Positions 26,416 to 35,560 of a DNA stretch of 64,000 nt are shown piece after piece (the stretch's first letter is position 1; every line of letters begins with the position of its first letter). Source of the DNA: JARBUG01 sp035628915 (lineage in GTDB: Bacteria; Bacillota; Sulfobacillia; Symbiobacteriales; Symbiobacteriaceae); the NCBI GenBank assembly GCA_035628915.1, contig DASPIW010000016.1:1-64000 (forward strand), read 5' to 3'. The position numbers and the translations under genes are program-made. A model generated the notes under the pieces. The model saw only the letters and a list, made by a program, of their open reading frames with translations. It did no database searches and had not been told where the DNA came from.

Positions 26416-28872
26416 TTACTCCTCCGCAGCTGCGTCTCCGATTGCGGTCACCTGAACGGGAACGCCCGTCTGACGGGCCAGCTCAACTTCACGGCGATGG
26501 CAGGTCATCAGCAGCACCTGCCGGCCGCGGGCCATGTCGGCGAGGAAGGCCAGGGCGGCCGCTGCCCGCCGGTCATCGTACTGCACAAACGGATCGTCCA
26601 GTAAGAGCGGCAGTGGCTCCTGCCCAGCCGTGACCAGGTCGAGCAGGGCGACCCTGAGGGCCAGGTAGAGTTGGTCGGCGGTGCCCGCGCTGAGCTGCTC
26701 CGGCTCGAGGGTGCGGTCGTCGGGGGTGAGCAGCCGGATGCCGGCGTGCTCGTCCACCTGCGCGGCGCGGTATCGGGCGCCCGTGACGGCTGCAACCGCA
26801 CCGCTGAGGGCCCGGTTCAGGCGCGGGGCAAACTCCCGGTGCATGTCGCCCGACACGGCCTCAATGGTGGTGCGGGCAAGCTCCAGGGCTGCTAATTCTT
26901 CATCGTAACCGGCTTTTTCCTCCGTGAGGGCTTCGAGGTCCCGCCGCAGGTCGGCGGGGTCGGCCACATCGCGCAGGGCGGTCTCGAGGCGGGCGCCAAT
27001 TTCACCCGCCCGAACGCTGAGTTCGGCCCGCCGGGCTTCCAGGTGGCGAATCTCTTCCTGCAGGGCGGCGCTGGACTTGGCCGGCGCTGACCCAGCCGGG
27101 TCTACGTTGGCCTTCAGTTCCGCTACCTGGGCCGTGAGGGTTTCGGGCGTGGCGTCGCCCAGGAGGGCGCCCAGGGCAGCCTCCAGCGCCCGGGCCTCGG
27201 CGAGCGCCCGCTCCCGGGCCTCCCGGCGGGCGCAGGCGGCGGCAAAGTCGGCGGCGCTCTCCACGCCGGCTTCTGCCAGCAGCGCCGCCGCCGAGGCCGC
27301 CGCCCGGGAGGCCCGAGCGCCCTCCGCATCGGCCCGGCGCACGGCGTCGGCAGCCTGGCGCTCCAGCGAAAGTGCCTGCTCCCGCCCGGTCCGCCACTGC
27401 GTGTAAGCCTCCCGCAGGTCAGCAGGGCCCCTCGCCCCGGCCAGGGCGATTTGGCGTGCCGCTTCGCCTTGGTGCCGCTCGACCTCCTGCTCCAGGGCCG
27501 CCGCTTCCGCCTCCAGGGCCGCCGCCTGGGCCAGCAGGCCGTCGCGCCGGGCGGCGGCACGCTCGTGGCGCAGGGCATGCTGGCGGAACCAGAGCCAGGC
27601 GGCCAGCCCTGCGACGACCGCCGCGCCCGCCGCCGCCACTGCAGCCCGGGCCGCCGGCGAGACGGCGTAGCCGAGGAAGCCGGCGACCAGAGCGGCTGCC
27701 GCCACCCAGACCCAGCCGGCGGCCGGGGCCAGGCCGCCGGGGCCCAGGGCCGCCGCTTCGGCGGCGAGGCGCCCGGCGCCCTGGCGCAGGGCGCCGAGCC
27801 GGGCGGCTGCGCCCCGCTCCGCCGCCTCAGCGGCTTCCAGCGCCCGCACAGCGGCGGCGCCATGCAGCGCCATGGTTCCGCCACCCCCGAGCGCAGCCGC
27901 CTCCGCCGCCAACGAAAGCGCCCGCTCCCGCCACCCCGCCGCCGCCCCTTCAGCATCGGCCTGCAGATGCTCCAACTGCTGGAGCCGCAGGAGCCCGTCC
28001 GCCGGGAACTCTGCGTACGCCGCCAGCGCCTCCGCCTCGGCCTGCAACTGCCGAATGCGCTCCGTCCCCTCCAGGACCCGGCGCAGCCGGTCTTCTGCCT
28101 CGGCGAGCAGCGCCCGGCTCATCTGCCCGCGGGCCGCCGCCAGTTCTGCATCCAGCTCCGTAAGCACGGCCTGGAGCTCGGTCTGGGCCGTCTCCCAGCC
28201 GCGCATCTCCTCCCGCACGGCCTCGGCCCGCTCCAGTTCCCCGCGCCGGGCCGCCATAGCCTTCACCACCCGCCCGTAAGGCTTGGTGGCCGCCTTTTCA
28301 GAGCCAATCTCCCGGACCTGCTCATCGAGCCAGGCCAGCGCTTCCCGAACGGATAGATCTTCCCGCCCGGACTCCTGCAGGTTGCCCACCCGGGCCACCA
28401 GTTCGCGGCCTGAATCCACCTTGCCGACGGAGAGCTGGCCCACCCAGGCCGTGGAACGAAACGCTTCTTCGTTCAGCCCGAAATGCGCCTCGGCGAATAG
28501 CAGTTCCTTGCGCCGGTCGAGCGGAAACGTGGCCGTCAAATCGGCACCGGTGGCCGCGTCGAAGACCCGGGACATATCGCGCCCGGGCTCGAACAGCCGC
28601 TCGACCCGGAAGGAACGCCCCGTGCCCAGGGTGTATACCAGGCTGCCCCGGTAATCCGCGCCGGTCCAGGGCCGCAAGCGTTCCGCATCCGCCGTGTACT
28701 CCCGGCGCCCGCCGGGCTTCTTGAAGCCGTAGAGCATGGCGAGGATGAACTTCTGCAAGGTGCTCTTCCCGGCTTCGTTCTCCCCATAGATGATGTTCAG
28801 GCCGGGCGCCGGCTGCAGTCGCAGTCCCCGGAAGCGGCCAAAGGCCGTCAGCGTCAGCTCATCGATTCTCAT
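26416..28872 (-). CDS. YhaN-like SMC/Rad50-type ATPase
   Basis: 818 aa. N-terminal AAA domain with Walker A YGENEAGKST (about residues 30-39) and the KxxPGGRREY segment of the YhaN group. Two long Ala/Glu/Arg-rich coiled-coil arms follow, with a hydrophobic AVSPAARAAVAAAGAAVVAG insert between them (about residues 390-425), a feature of YhaN-like proteins. The C-terminal half-site has the signature LSAGTADQLYLALR and Walker B PLLLDDPFVQYDD. It pairs with the nuclease gene upstream (ATGA overlap at 28869-28872), as SbcC/Rad50 pairs with SbcD/Mre11, so a DNA-end processing role is expected. Confidence 0.88.
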   Translation of the reverse strand: MRIDELTLTAFGRFRGLRLQPAPGLNIIYGENEAGKSTLQKFILAMLYGFKKPGGRREYTADAERLRPWTGADYRGSLVYTLGTGRSFRVERLFEPGRDMSRVFDAATGADLTATFPLDRRKELLFAEAHFGLNEEAFRSTAWVGQLSVGKVDSGRELVARVGNLQESGREDLSVREALAWLDEQVREIGSEKAATKPYGRVVKAMAARRGELERAEAVREEMRGWETAQTELQAVLTELDAELAAARGQMSRALLAEAEDRLRRVLEGTERIRQLQAEAEALAAYAEFPADGLLRLQQLEHLQADAEGAAAGWRERALSLAAEAAALGGGGTMALHGAAAVRALEAAEAAERGAAARLGALRQGAGRLAAEAAALGPGGLAPAAGWVWVAAAALVAGFLGYAVSPAARAAVAAAGAAVVAGLAAWLWFRQHALRHERAAARRDGLLAQAAALEAEAAALEQEVERHQGEAARQIALAGARGPADLREAYTQWRTGREQALSLERQAADAVRRADAEGARASRAAASAAALLAEAGVESAADFAAACARREARERALAEARALEAALGALLGDATPETLTAQVAELKANVDPAGSAPAKSSAALQEEIRHLEARRAELSVRAGEIGARLETALRDVADPADLRRDLEALTEEKAGYDEELAALELARTTIEAVSGDMHREFAPRLNRALSGAVAAVTGARYRAAQVDEHAGIRLLTPDDRTLEPEQLSAGTADQLYLALRVALLDLVTAGQEPLPLLLDDPFVQYDDRRAAAALAFLADMARGRQVLLMTCHRREVELARQTGVPVQVTAIGDAAAEE

Positions 28873-30005
28873 CGGGCGCCCCCCTTCCCCGCGAACGCGG
28901 CCAGCCCGTGGGCCAGGGCCCGCCGGAGAATCCGGCGCCGCGCCGGGTCGGCCTCCTGCTGCTCCATGGCCAACAGGCGCTGCACGAAGAGGCCCCGGGC
29001 GCTCCGCTCCCGCGCCAGGGCAGCGAGGTCGACGTCCGGCACCGTAGCGTCAAACAGCTTACACGCGTAGAAATCGCCGCTCACCTGCTCCTGCAGCACG
29101 GGCAGGTCTATCCGCAGTTCGGGGTGGACGGCGCCCGTCAGCGTCAGCCGGTAGCAATGCTGCCGCCGGTCGGCTTCGGGTGCGGCGCCCCGGACCGCCG
29201 CGGCCACATCCGTCATGGAGACCGCGCCCGTAACGTCTACATCTATAGAGATGTAGCTTCGCCGGCCCACGGGCACCCAGGAGAGCCGGGTATACTCCTT
29301 GGAAACGGTGCCGACCAGGACCCCGTGCTCCCCCGGCTCGCCAAAGCCAAGCGCCTCGGGGGAGCCGCTGTAGCGGGCGACCACCCGGCCCGCCTGCTGC
29401 AGCAACACGCCTTCTTTATGGATGTGCCCCAGGGCAATGTAATCCGCCCCGAGCCCTGCGAGGTCGGGCGCCCCGAACGGATGGTAAGCAGCATCGCCGC
29501 CGTGCACCACCACGAGATTGACCCGCCGCGGGTCGGGCTGCGGAAAACGCCCCAGTTGGCACTCCCTGACTTCCCAGGCCGGAAAGCCCCACCCGCGGAC
29601 CGAGACCGGCAGGCCGGCCACCTCCACCCGCTCTGGCTCCGGCCCGAATATGTGCACGTTCGGCGCCCACGGGTAGGTCTCATAGTAGCTGCCGGACACG
29701 TAAGGGTCGTGATTGCCGGGGCTGATAAAGACCGGCACGTCGCGGAGGCGCCGCAACTGCTCGTCGATGAACTGGATCGTGCCGCGGCTTGCATATTTAT
29801 GCTCAAACAAGTCGCCGGCCACCAGCACCACCTGGACCTGCTCCCGGATGGCCAGATCGATCACCGAGGCAAAGACGGCTTTCAGCTCCTCGCGGCGCAT
29901 CCGCCCGCCGGCCTGGCCCCCGAAAGGCCAGTCGAGGTGCACGTCGGCAACGTGGAGGATTCGAATATCGTACAGGGCTGGCTCACCTCCAGGGGGTTCT
30001 CCCAC
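28869..30005 (-). CDS. YhaO-like DNA repair metallophosphoesterase
   Basis: 378 aa from a GTG at 30005. A better-spaced ribosome site (GGAGGTGA) lies inside this frame, 7-8 bases before a CTG at 29975, so the true protein may start there, ten residues later, just before YDIRILHVAD. The Mre11/SbcD-type nuclease motifs are complete: DVHLD, GDLFEH, GNHDP, VVHGG and GHIHKEG, binding two metals. A C-terminal helical part follows. It is cotranscribed with the YhaN-like ATPase by a 4-base overlap. Together they should form a repair complex that opens or resects DNA ends. Confidence 0.88.
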   Translation of the reverse strand: MGEPPGGEPALYDIRILHVADVHLDWPFGGQAGGRMRREELKAVFASVIDLAIREQVQVVLVAGDLFEHKYASRGTIQFIDEQLRRLRDVPVFISPGNHDPYVSGSYYETYPWAPNVHIFGPEPERVEVAGLPVSVRGWGFPAWEVRECQLGRFPQPDPRRVNLVVVHGGDAAYHPFGAPDLAGLGADYIALGHIHKEGVLLQQAGRVVARYSGSPEALGFGEPGEHGVLVGTVSKEYTRLSWVPVGRRSYISIDVDVTGAVSMTDVAAAVRGAAPEADRRQHCYRLTLTGAVHPELRIDLPVLQEQVSGDFYACKLFDATVPDVDLAALARERSARGLFVQRLLAMEQQEADPARRRILRRALAHGLAAFAGKGGAR

Positions 30006-30115
30006 TGCGCGTCAAAAAAGTTTCCCCTGCAACCGTAGGTCGCCGGCAGGAGGCCATCTCCTCAGGGCGAACCTTTTTTGGTATTTGTTACGTATGAAAG
30101 AAATGGGGCGGCTTC

Positions 30116-31069
30116 TTGGATAATATCACACACGGTCTGCTGGGTGTCGCGATCGGCATGCTGCGCCGGCGCAACGGCGGCCCGGAATCCGACCGGCCGC
30201 TCTCCGACACGGATAAGGCGATTACCTGGGCCACGCTGGCGGCTGCCGAACTCCCCGACATTGACAACTTCGCCGGCGGCCCCATGGACTACCTGGATAT
30301 TCACCGTGGCTGGACCCACTCCCTGGTGGCGGCGCCCCTGATTGCCGCCGTGGCCACATTGGGCACCAAACTCATCTGGAAAAAAGCCCGGATGGGTTCA
30401 GTCTACCTTTGGAGCCTGGCCGCGGTCCTCTTTGGCCACCTGTTCGCCGACTGGCTGAACGGCTGGGGCACCCGGCTGCTTCTGCCGTTCAGCCGGGCCA
30501 AGCTCGGCCTCGACTGGGTGGGCATCGTGGACCTTATTGTGATCATCCCGCTGGCCATCGCCGCCTGGCAGGGGTGGCGCCGCCCCGCCTTGCGCCGCCG
30601 GAATGCCGCCATCGTACTGGTTTTTCTGGCGGTGTACGCGGTCGGCTATCGGGGCATCGCCCATACGCTGGCCACCGGCCAGGTCGCCCGCCACTACGAA
30701 GGCCGGCCTGTCGCCCGGCTCCACGTCTCCCCGAATCTGTTCAACCCCCTGGGGTGGCACTACGCCGTCGACCTGGGCGACCGGTACGAGCAGGGCGCTG
30801 TCTATCCCTGGGGATTGGCTGCCCCGGGCGCCCCGACCGTCACGGCAAGAGCCCCCGAAGACCGGGTGACCGCGGCTGTCCTGGCCGCACCGGAACTCCG
30901 CCCGTTCTTCGAGCACTTCAAATTCCCGCTGATCTCTTACAAGGCGGTCCCGGGCGGTTACGCCGTCAGCCTGATTGACGTGCGCTACCGCATGGCCGGC
31001 CGCGAAATGGTCTACCAAGCAGAGCTGTCCGAAACGCTGGCCGTTACAGCCGTCAGCCAGGGATTCTAG
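30116..31069 (+). CDS. membrane-bound metal-dependent hydrolase (YdjM/DUF457 family)
   Basis: 317 aa from a TTG at 30116 with GGGGCGG just upstream. The first residues DNITHGLLG carry the family His. ELPDIDN, the metal-binding HRGWTHSLVA and GHLFADWLN complete the signature of YdjM-like inner-membrane hydrolases. About five hydrophobic segments lie in the first 200 residues. The last ~120 residues form a soluble domain that is longer than in YdjM. Function is poorly known; some relatives are SOS-regulated. It is followed after 43 bases by the ChrA-like gene and may be cotranscribed with it. Confidence 0.85.
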   Translation: MDNITHGLLGVAIGMLRRRNGGPESDRPLSDTDKAITWATLAAAELPDIDNFAGGPMDYLDIHRGWTHSLVAAPLIAAVATLGTKLIWKKARMGSVYLWSLAAVLFGHLFADWLNGWGTRLLLPFSRAKLGLDWVGIVDLIVIIPLAIAAWQGWRRPALRRRNAAIVLVFLAVYAVGYRGIAHTLATGQVARHYEGRPVARLHVSPNLFNPLGWHYAVDLGDRYEQGAVYPWGLAAPGAPTVTARAPEDRVTAAVLAAPELRPFFEHFKFPLISYKAVPGGYAVSLIDVRYRMAGREMVYQAELSETLAVTAVSQGF

Positions 31070-31112
31070 AACACGCGCATCATCACGAACATGGAAGGAT
31101 GAGGCCCCGCAC

Positions 31113-31661
31113 ATGCTCAAGACGCTCCTCGACCTATTTGTCGGCTTCACACGGGCCACATTCCTCGGCTTTGGCGGCGGGCCCGCTATCGTCCCGCTGT
31201 ACCAGCACGAAGCGGTGGAGGTCTACCGCTGGGTTACGCCGGACGAGTTCGGCCAGGCGCTTGCCTTCGGCAACGCCCTGCCCGGCCCCATCGCCACGAA
31301 GATCACCATGTATGTCGGCTATAAGGCGGCCGGATGGCCGGGCGCTGCGGTGGCGCTGGTGTCCGTGACCGTCCCCATCGGCCTCGTCATGCTCGCGCTT
31401 TTCGGGATCATGAGTCAGTTCAAGGAGAGCCCGTACCTGAAAGGCGCCGTCAACGGCATCCGCCCGGTCGTTTTCGTCATGCTGGCCATGCTGGCCCTTG
31501 ACTTCGCAAAGTTCGCCTTCCCGGCCCAGGGCGCCGGTCTGCTCAGTTGGCTGCCCTTTGCCCTGGCCGCGGTCTACTTCATCTCCGTCCAGTATCTGCA
31601 CCTGAGCCCCGTCTGGGGCGTGGTCGGCGCCCTGGTAGCGGGTGCGCTCTTCCTCAAGTAA
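31113..31661 (+). CDS. half-size chromate transporter (ChrA family)
   Basis: 182 aa, five to six membrane segments, beginning TLLDLFVGFTRATFLGFGGG with the CHR signature and the later NALPGPIATKI motif. It is a short-chain CHR protein; full-length ChrA contains two such halves. Short ones are normally encoded as an adjacent pair that forms an antiparallel heterodimer. No partner is adjacent here, so it may homodimerise or pair with a distant subunit. The start at 31113 is preceded by GGATGAGG. Chromate as substrate is the family annotation only. Confidence 0.88.
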   Translation: MLKTLLDLFVGFTRATFLGFGGGPAIVPLYQHEAVEVYRWVTPDEFGQALAFGNALPGPIATKITMYVGYKAAGWPGAAVALVSVTVPIGLVMLALFGIMSQFKESPYLKGAVNGIRPVVFVMLAMLALDFAKFAFPAQGAGLLSWLPFALAAVYFISVQYLHLSPVWGVVGALVAGALFLK

Positions 31662-31848
31662 TCGGGGGCCGCATAATCTGCATAAGCTGAATCACGGTGG
31701 GCCAAGGTCCTTCGGTGCCTCCGCCTGCTAAAGTGAGTAATGATTCATCTTCGGAAAAGTAAGACATTGCATCTTGCAGGGTATGCAGATTTGGCATCGA
31801 AAGCATAGCGTGTTCCCATCGATTTTCCTGTACAGGAGGCTGTCCGCT

Positions 31849-32109
31849 TTGGCCGTTGTGAGCATTTTTGTAGGCAATCTTCCCTGGGCTACGACCGACG
31901 AGGATCTGCACGAACTCTTTTCTCAGTTTGGCGAAGTGAAGCGCGCCAAGATCGTCATCGACCGCGACACTAACCGGAGCCGTGGCTTCGGCTTCGTCGA
32001 CATGGAAGAGGCTGACGCTCAGAAGGCGATCGAGGGGTGGAACGGCATGCCTTACGGTGGTCGTCCCCTGACCGTGAATCTGGCGCAGAGCCGCCCTGCC
32101 CGCGGCTAA
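31849..32109 (+). CDS. RNA-binding protein, single RRM (copy 1)
   Basis: 86 aa. I choose the TTG at 31849 because it lies 9 bases after AGGAGG. The second copy conserves the TTG and that spacing, while the upstream ATG of copy 2 is CTG here. The protein is one RNA-recognition motif with RNP2 (IFVGNL) and RNP1 (RGFGFVDM), and a short basic tail ending SRPARG. Small bacterial Rbp proteins of this kind are often cold- or stress-induced RNA chaperones. The gene ends at a strong terminator and is followed 150 bases later by a close paralogue. Confidence 0.92.
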   Translation: MAVVSIFVGNLPWATTDEDLHELFSQFGEVKRAKIVIDRDTNRSRGFGFVDMEEADAQKAIEGWNGMPYGGRPLTVNLAQSRPARG

Positions 32110-32131
32110 TTCATCATCAACTTCGCGATTG

Positions 32132-32162
32132 TGGCGTCCTCGTAAGAGAGGGCGCCATTTTT
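32132..32162 (+). terminator. Rho-independent terminator after RRM copy 1
   Basis: TGGCGTCCTC (32132-32141) pairs with GAGGGCGCCA (32148-32157), followed by five T residues. Confidence 0.88.
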
Positions 32163-32258
32163 GTCGAGTTTTGTCTTTTACTCTGCAGGATTAGTCGAAT
32201 TGAGAGCGAAGATAGATATAAATCCCATGTGTTCCCTTTTAGAAGGAGGATGTCCGCT

Positions 32259-32519
32259 TTGGCCGTTGTGAGCATTTTCGTTGGTAACCTTCCCTGGGCC
32301 ACGACCGATCAGGACCTTCAGGAGCTCTTTTCCCAGTACGGTGAAGTCAAGCGCGCCAAGATCGTCATCGACCGCGAAACCAATCGCAGCCGCGGCTTCG
32401 GCTTTGTCGACATGGAAGAAGCCGACGCGCAGAAGGCAATCGAAGCCTGGAACGGCCAGCAGTACGGCAATCGCCCGCTGACCGTCAACCTCGCCCAGAG
32501 CCGCCCGGCTCGGGGCTAG
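32259..32519 (+). CDS. RNA-binding protein, single RRM (copy 2)
   Basis: 86 aa, a tandem paralogue of the preceding gene with nearly all residues identical or similar. RNP2 IFVGNL and RNP1 RGFGFVDM are intact. An ATG lies directly against GGAGG at 32250 and is too close to be used; the TTG at 32259 has proper spacing and matches copy 1. The two leaders also share TGTTCCC and the sequence from TGTCCGCTTTGG onward, so the duplication included the translation-initiation region. Each copy has its own terminator, which allows separate regulation. Confidence 0.92.
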   Translation: MAVVSIFVGNLPWATTDQDLQELFSQYGEVKRAKIVIDRETNRSRGFGFVDMEEADAQKAIEAWNGQQYGNRPLTVNLAQSRPARG

Positions 32520-32540
32520 ACTAACCGCCGTCACAACAAA

Positions 32541-32564
32541 GGCGCCCCCGCGGGGGCGCCTTTT
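32541..32564. terminator. perfect-palindrome terminator after RRM copy 2
   Basis: GGCGCCCCCG (32541-32550) and CGGGGGCGCC (32551-32560) followed by TTTT. It also faces the stop of the convergent rhomboid gene. Confidence 0.85.
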
Positions 32565-32569
32565 CTCGT

Positions 32570-33997
32570 TCACATCGTGCACTGGTGTACCCGTCTGCGC
32601 AATTCAGGAATGCCGCCGTAGTCCGGAGCGACGGTATCGAGCTGGATCAGTTGGGCGCGGGCCTGGTTGCACTTTCCCAGCGAGACGTAGGTCCTGATCA
32701 GTTTGTAGCGTAAATATGGCTCATCGCCCTGCCGACTGACCGCCCGCTCATACCCGACCGCGGCTTCTGCGTAGCGCTGCCGGTCGTACGCCAGTTCTGC
32801 CGCAGCCAGATCCCGTCCGGAGCCGGGCGGCACCATCAACCCGGTCAGATACCCCCCCAGCACGGCCACCAGAGCAGCCGCAGCGATAATCCGCCCCGGG
32901 CGGCCCATCCGCCAGCGGGGGGGCTTCAGCCCTTCCACAGCCGGTACGCCGGCTACAGCGGCGGCCAGCATGCCGCCCGCCAGCCCCCCGGCGTGGTTCC
33001 AGTTGTCCAGCATATCGTGGGCCGCTATGAAGAAGACGAGGTTTATGCCCAGCGTCACTAATAGCGGTCGCAGTTTGATGCGGTCACCCAGCGGCGAAGA
33101 GATGCGGTACCAGATAATGGCCCCCAGGAGGCCGAAAATCGCCCCGCTTGCACCGGCTGAAAGGACCAGCGGCGGTCCCAGCACAGCGCTGATCAGAGAA
33201 CCGATCACTCCGGCCACCAGGTAGATGAAGAGCATCCGCCCCGGGCCATAGAGCCACTCCACCGCCCGGCCGACCATCCACAGACTCATGCTGTTCATGG
33301 CCAGATGCACGAAACCGATGTGCAAAAAGGCTGATGTGAGCATCCGCCAGAAGTGGCCGGTAATCCACATGTCCGGGCGACCGACAGCCCCCCACCTGAG
33401 GAGCCACTCAATCTCCTCGGTGGCATTGAGTGACCCGCCCGCGACTGTCATGGCCAGCCAGACGGCCCCGATGATGCCCAGCAGGGCGATGGTCACGCGG
33501 GCGGCGGGAGGCTTCTCCCCGCGCGGGGGCCGTGGCGCCTCCTCGACGGGGGGCTCCGGAACAGCGAGCGTCTCCAGATCGGGATCGATCCCGAAGGGCG
33601 GCCCCTGGTGCTGAAAAACCTGATTGCGGGTCAGGTCGACGACCCACGGCACGAGCCGGACGGCGCCGCGGTTCACTTTCAGTTCCTGCAACCGCTCGTA
33701 CCGGTCCCGGGTGAGCTGTTCCCCGGTAATGATCAGCAGGAGAGCCTGCACTTCGGTCCGCGCCTCCCGGGCCATGCGGTCCGCCATGACGGTCAGGTCG
33801 TCGCGCACGGTCTTCATGGCGCCCTCCGGGCAGGCCGTCAGCAGCGTTACAACCGTCGTGAGGCCGACTTCATCCCGCACCAGCATGCAGTCCGCCCAGG
33901 TTGCGATGGACTCAGGGAGTTCCGCGGGGTCCAGCGCGACGAACCCCCCGAACTCCGTGAATCGCTGTCGGGCTTCCTGGATGTAGGCGAAGGGCAT
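32570..33997 (-). CDS. rhomboid-family intramembrane serine protease with TPR-like tail
   Basis: 475 aa; GAGGAGG upstream of the ATG. Residues 1-170 form a soluble N-terminal domain of the YqgP/GluP type. The rhomboid core then follows with HIGFVHLAMN, the catalytic Ser in GASGAIFG and the catalytic His in NHAGGLAGG. A further membrane helix and a C-terminal region with TPR-like helices (residues ~400-475, AELAYDRQRYAEAAVGYERAV) close the protein. Domain order and length match Bacillus GluP (YqgP), a membrane-protein quality-control protease. The gene is downstream of pgi but separated by a hairpin. Confidence 0.9.
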   Translation of the reverse strand: MPFAYIQEARQRFTEFGGFVALDPAELPESIATWADCMLVRDEVGLTTVVTLLTACPEGAMKTVRDDLTVMADRMAREARTEVQALLLIITGEQLTRDRYERLQELKVNRGAVRLVPWVVDLTRNQVFQHQGPPFGIDPDLETLAVPEPPVEEAPRPPRGEKPPAARVTIALLGIIGAVWLAMTVAGGSLNATEEIEWLLRWGAVGRPDMWITGHFWRMLTSAFLHIGFVHLAMNSMSLWMVGRAVEWLYGPGRMLFIYLVAGVIGSLISAVLGPPLVLSAGASGAIFGLLGAIIWYRISSPLGDRIKLRPLLVTLGINLVFFIAAHDMLDNWNHAGGLAGGMLAAAVAGVPAVEGLKPPRWRMGRPGRIIAAAALVAVLGGYLTGLMVPPGSGRDLAAAELAYDRQRYAEAAVGYERAVSRQGDEPYLRYKLIRTYVSLGKCNQARAQLIQLDTVAPDYGGIPELRRRVHQCTM

Positions 33998-34064
33998 GGC
34001 TGCAACGGCCTCCTCAGTGGTGGAACGGTTGTCTTCGTTATGACGTAGGCCGGCCCGGACAGGG

Positions 34065-34095
34065 GACGGCGCCCCTTCGTACTGGGGGCGTCGTC
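34065..34095 (-). terminator. hairpin after pgi
   Basis: GACGGCGCCCC (34065-34075) and GGGGGCGTCGTC (34084-34095) pair with one mismatch. It lies 21 bases past the pgi stop and before the rhomboid start; no T-run. Confidence 0.5.
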
Positions 34096-34115
34096 TCTAG
34101 GATACACAGACGACC

Positions 34116-35471
34116 CTACTTGAGCCGCGCCTCCAGGGCCGCCCGGCGTTCTTCAAAACCCGGCTTGCCCAGGAGGGCGAACATGTTGCGCTTGTACTCC
34201 TCCACCCCTTCCTGGTTGAACGGGTTGACTCCCAGGAGGTAGCCGGAGAGCGCGCAGGCCTTCTCAAAGAAGTAGATCAACTGGCCGTAGTGGAACTCGG
34301 TCACTTCCGGGAGCGTCACGACCAGGTTGGGCACGCCGCCGTCGGTATGCGCCAGGAGCGTCCCCTCAAAGGCCTTCCGGTTGACGAAATCCATCGTCTT
34401 GCCCGTCAGGAAGTTGAGACCGTCCACGTTGGCAGGATCATGGCCAATTCCCAGGTCCACCTTCGGCTTCGCAACGGTCAGTACCGTCTCAAAGAGCATT
34501 CGCAGGCCGTCCTGCACATACTGCCCCATGGAATGCAGATCGGTGGAAAACTCGACCGACGCCGGCATGATGCCCTTGTGGTCCTTGCCCTCGCTCTCGC
34601 CGTAGAGCTGCTTCCACCACTCTGCCGTGGTGCGCAGGGCCGGCTCGTAGGTGACGAACAGCTCCACCATCTTGCCCTTGCGGTACAAGGCGTTGCGGGC
34701 GGCGGCGTACTGGTACGCCGGGTTTTCTGCGAGATCCGCCGTCCCGTACGCCTTGACCCCAGCCGCGGCGCCGGCCATCAGCTGGTCGATGTCCGCGCCG
34801 GCCACGGCGATGGGCAGCAGGCCAACGGCGGTCAGCACGGAGTACCGGCCGCCGACATCATCCGGAATGGCGAACGTCTCGTAGCCTTCCTCGCCCGCGA
34901 GCTTGCGCAGGGCGCCCCGGGCCCGGTCGGTGGTGGCGTATATGCGCTTGCGGGCACCTTCCCTGCCGTACCGCTTCTCCAGATACTCCCGGAAGACCCG
35001 GAAGGCGATGGCCGGCTCCGTGGTGGTGCCCGACTTGGAGATGACGTTGACCGAAACCTCCTTACCTTCGAGCAGCTCCAGCAGGTGACTCAGATAGACG
35101 GGGCTGATATCCTTGCCGGCGAAGTAGATCTCCGGGGTGTCGCGCTTCGCCTTGGGCAGGTAATTGTAGAAGGAATGGCGCAGCCCCTCGATCGCTGCCC
35201 GGGCGCCGAGATACGAACCCCCGATGCCGATGACGACCAGCGCATCCGAATCCGACTGGATGCGGCGGGCAGCCGCCTTGATGCGGGCGAACTCATCACG
35301 GTCATATGTATTAGGCAGATCGACCCAGCCAACGTAGTCATTGCCGGGGCCTGTCTTTGCATGGAGAAGGTCGTGCGCCGCCTTCACCGCGGCCTCCTGG
35401 TAGGCGATTTCGTGGGCGCCCAGGAACGGCCGCGCGGTGGCACTGTCGAACCGAATGGTACCGGTCGGCAT
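34116..35471 (-). CDS. pgi: glucose-6-phosphate isomerase
   Basis: 451 aa from the ATG at 35471 (GAGGAG 8 bases upstream; an in-frame GTG at 35480 is too close to that site). Cytosolic glycolytic enzyme interconverting glucose-6-phosphate and fructose-6-phosphate. Visible: GIGGSYLGARA, the phosphate-binding SKSGTTTEPA, GGRYSVLTAVG, the GESEGKD glutamate segment, STDLHSMGQ with the ring-opening His, and NPFNQEGVEEYK with the C-terminal catalytic Lys. The length fits the Firmicute-type enzyme. It is transcribed from its own promoter at 35521-35550. Confidence 0.97.
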   Translation of the reverse strand: MPTGTIRFDSATARPFLGAHEIAYQEAAVKAAHDLLHAKTGPGNDYVGWVDLPNTYDRDEFARIKAAARRIQSDSDALVVIGIGGSYLGARAAIEGLRHSFYNYLPKAKRDTPEIYFAGKDISPVYLSHLLELLEGKEVSVNVISKSGTTTEPAIAFRVFREYLEKRYGREGARKRIYATTDRARGALRKLAGEEGYETFAIPDDVGGRYSVLTAVGLLPIAVAGADIDQLMAGAAAGVKAYGTADLAENPAYQYAAARNALYRKGKMVELFVTYEPALRTTAEWWKQLYGESEGKDHKGIMPASVEFSTDLHSMGQYVQDGLRMLFETVLTVAKPKVDLGIGHDPANVDGLNFLTGKTMDFVNRKAFEGTLLAHTDGGVPNLVVTLPEVTEFHYGQLIYFFEKACALSGYLLGVNPFNQEGVEEYKRNMFALLGKPGFEERRAALEARLK

Positions 35472-35520
35472 GGTGATCACTCCTCGTTTCGTCAGGTCAG
35501 TGGCGAAGTTCTACCCGCCG

Positions 35521-35550
35521 ATTATATACGAAAACCGGTGCCAGTACCAA
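35521..35550 (-). promoter_or_regulatory. sigma-A-type promoter of pgi
   Basis: On the minus strand TTGGTA (35550-35545), an 18-base spacer and TATAAT (35526-35521). The -10 is a perfect consensus. Confidence 0.75.
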
Positions 35551-35560
35551 CGTTTCTGAC

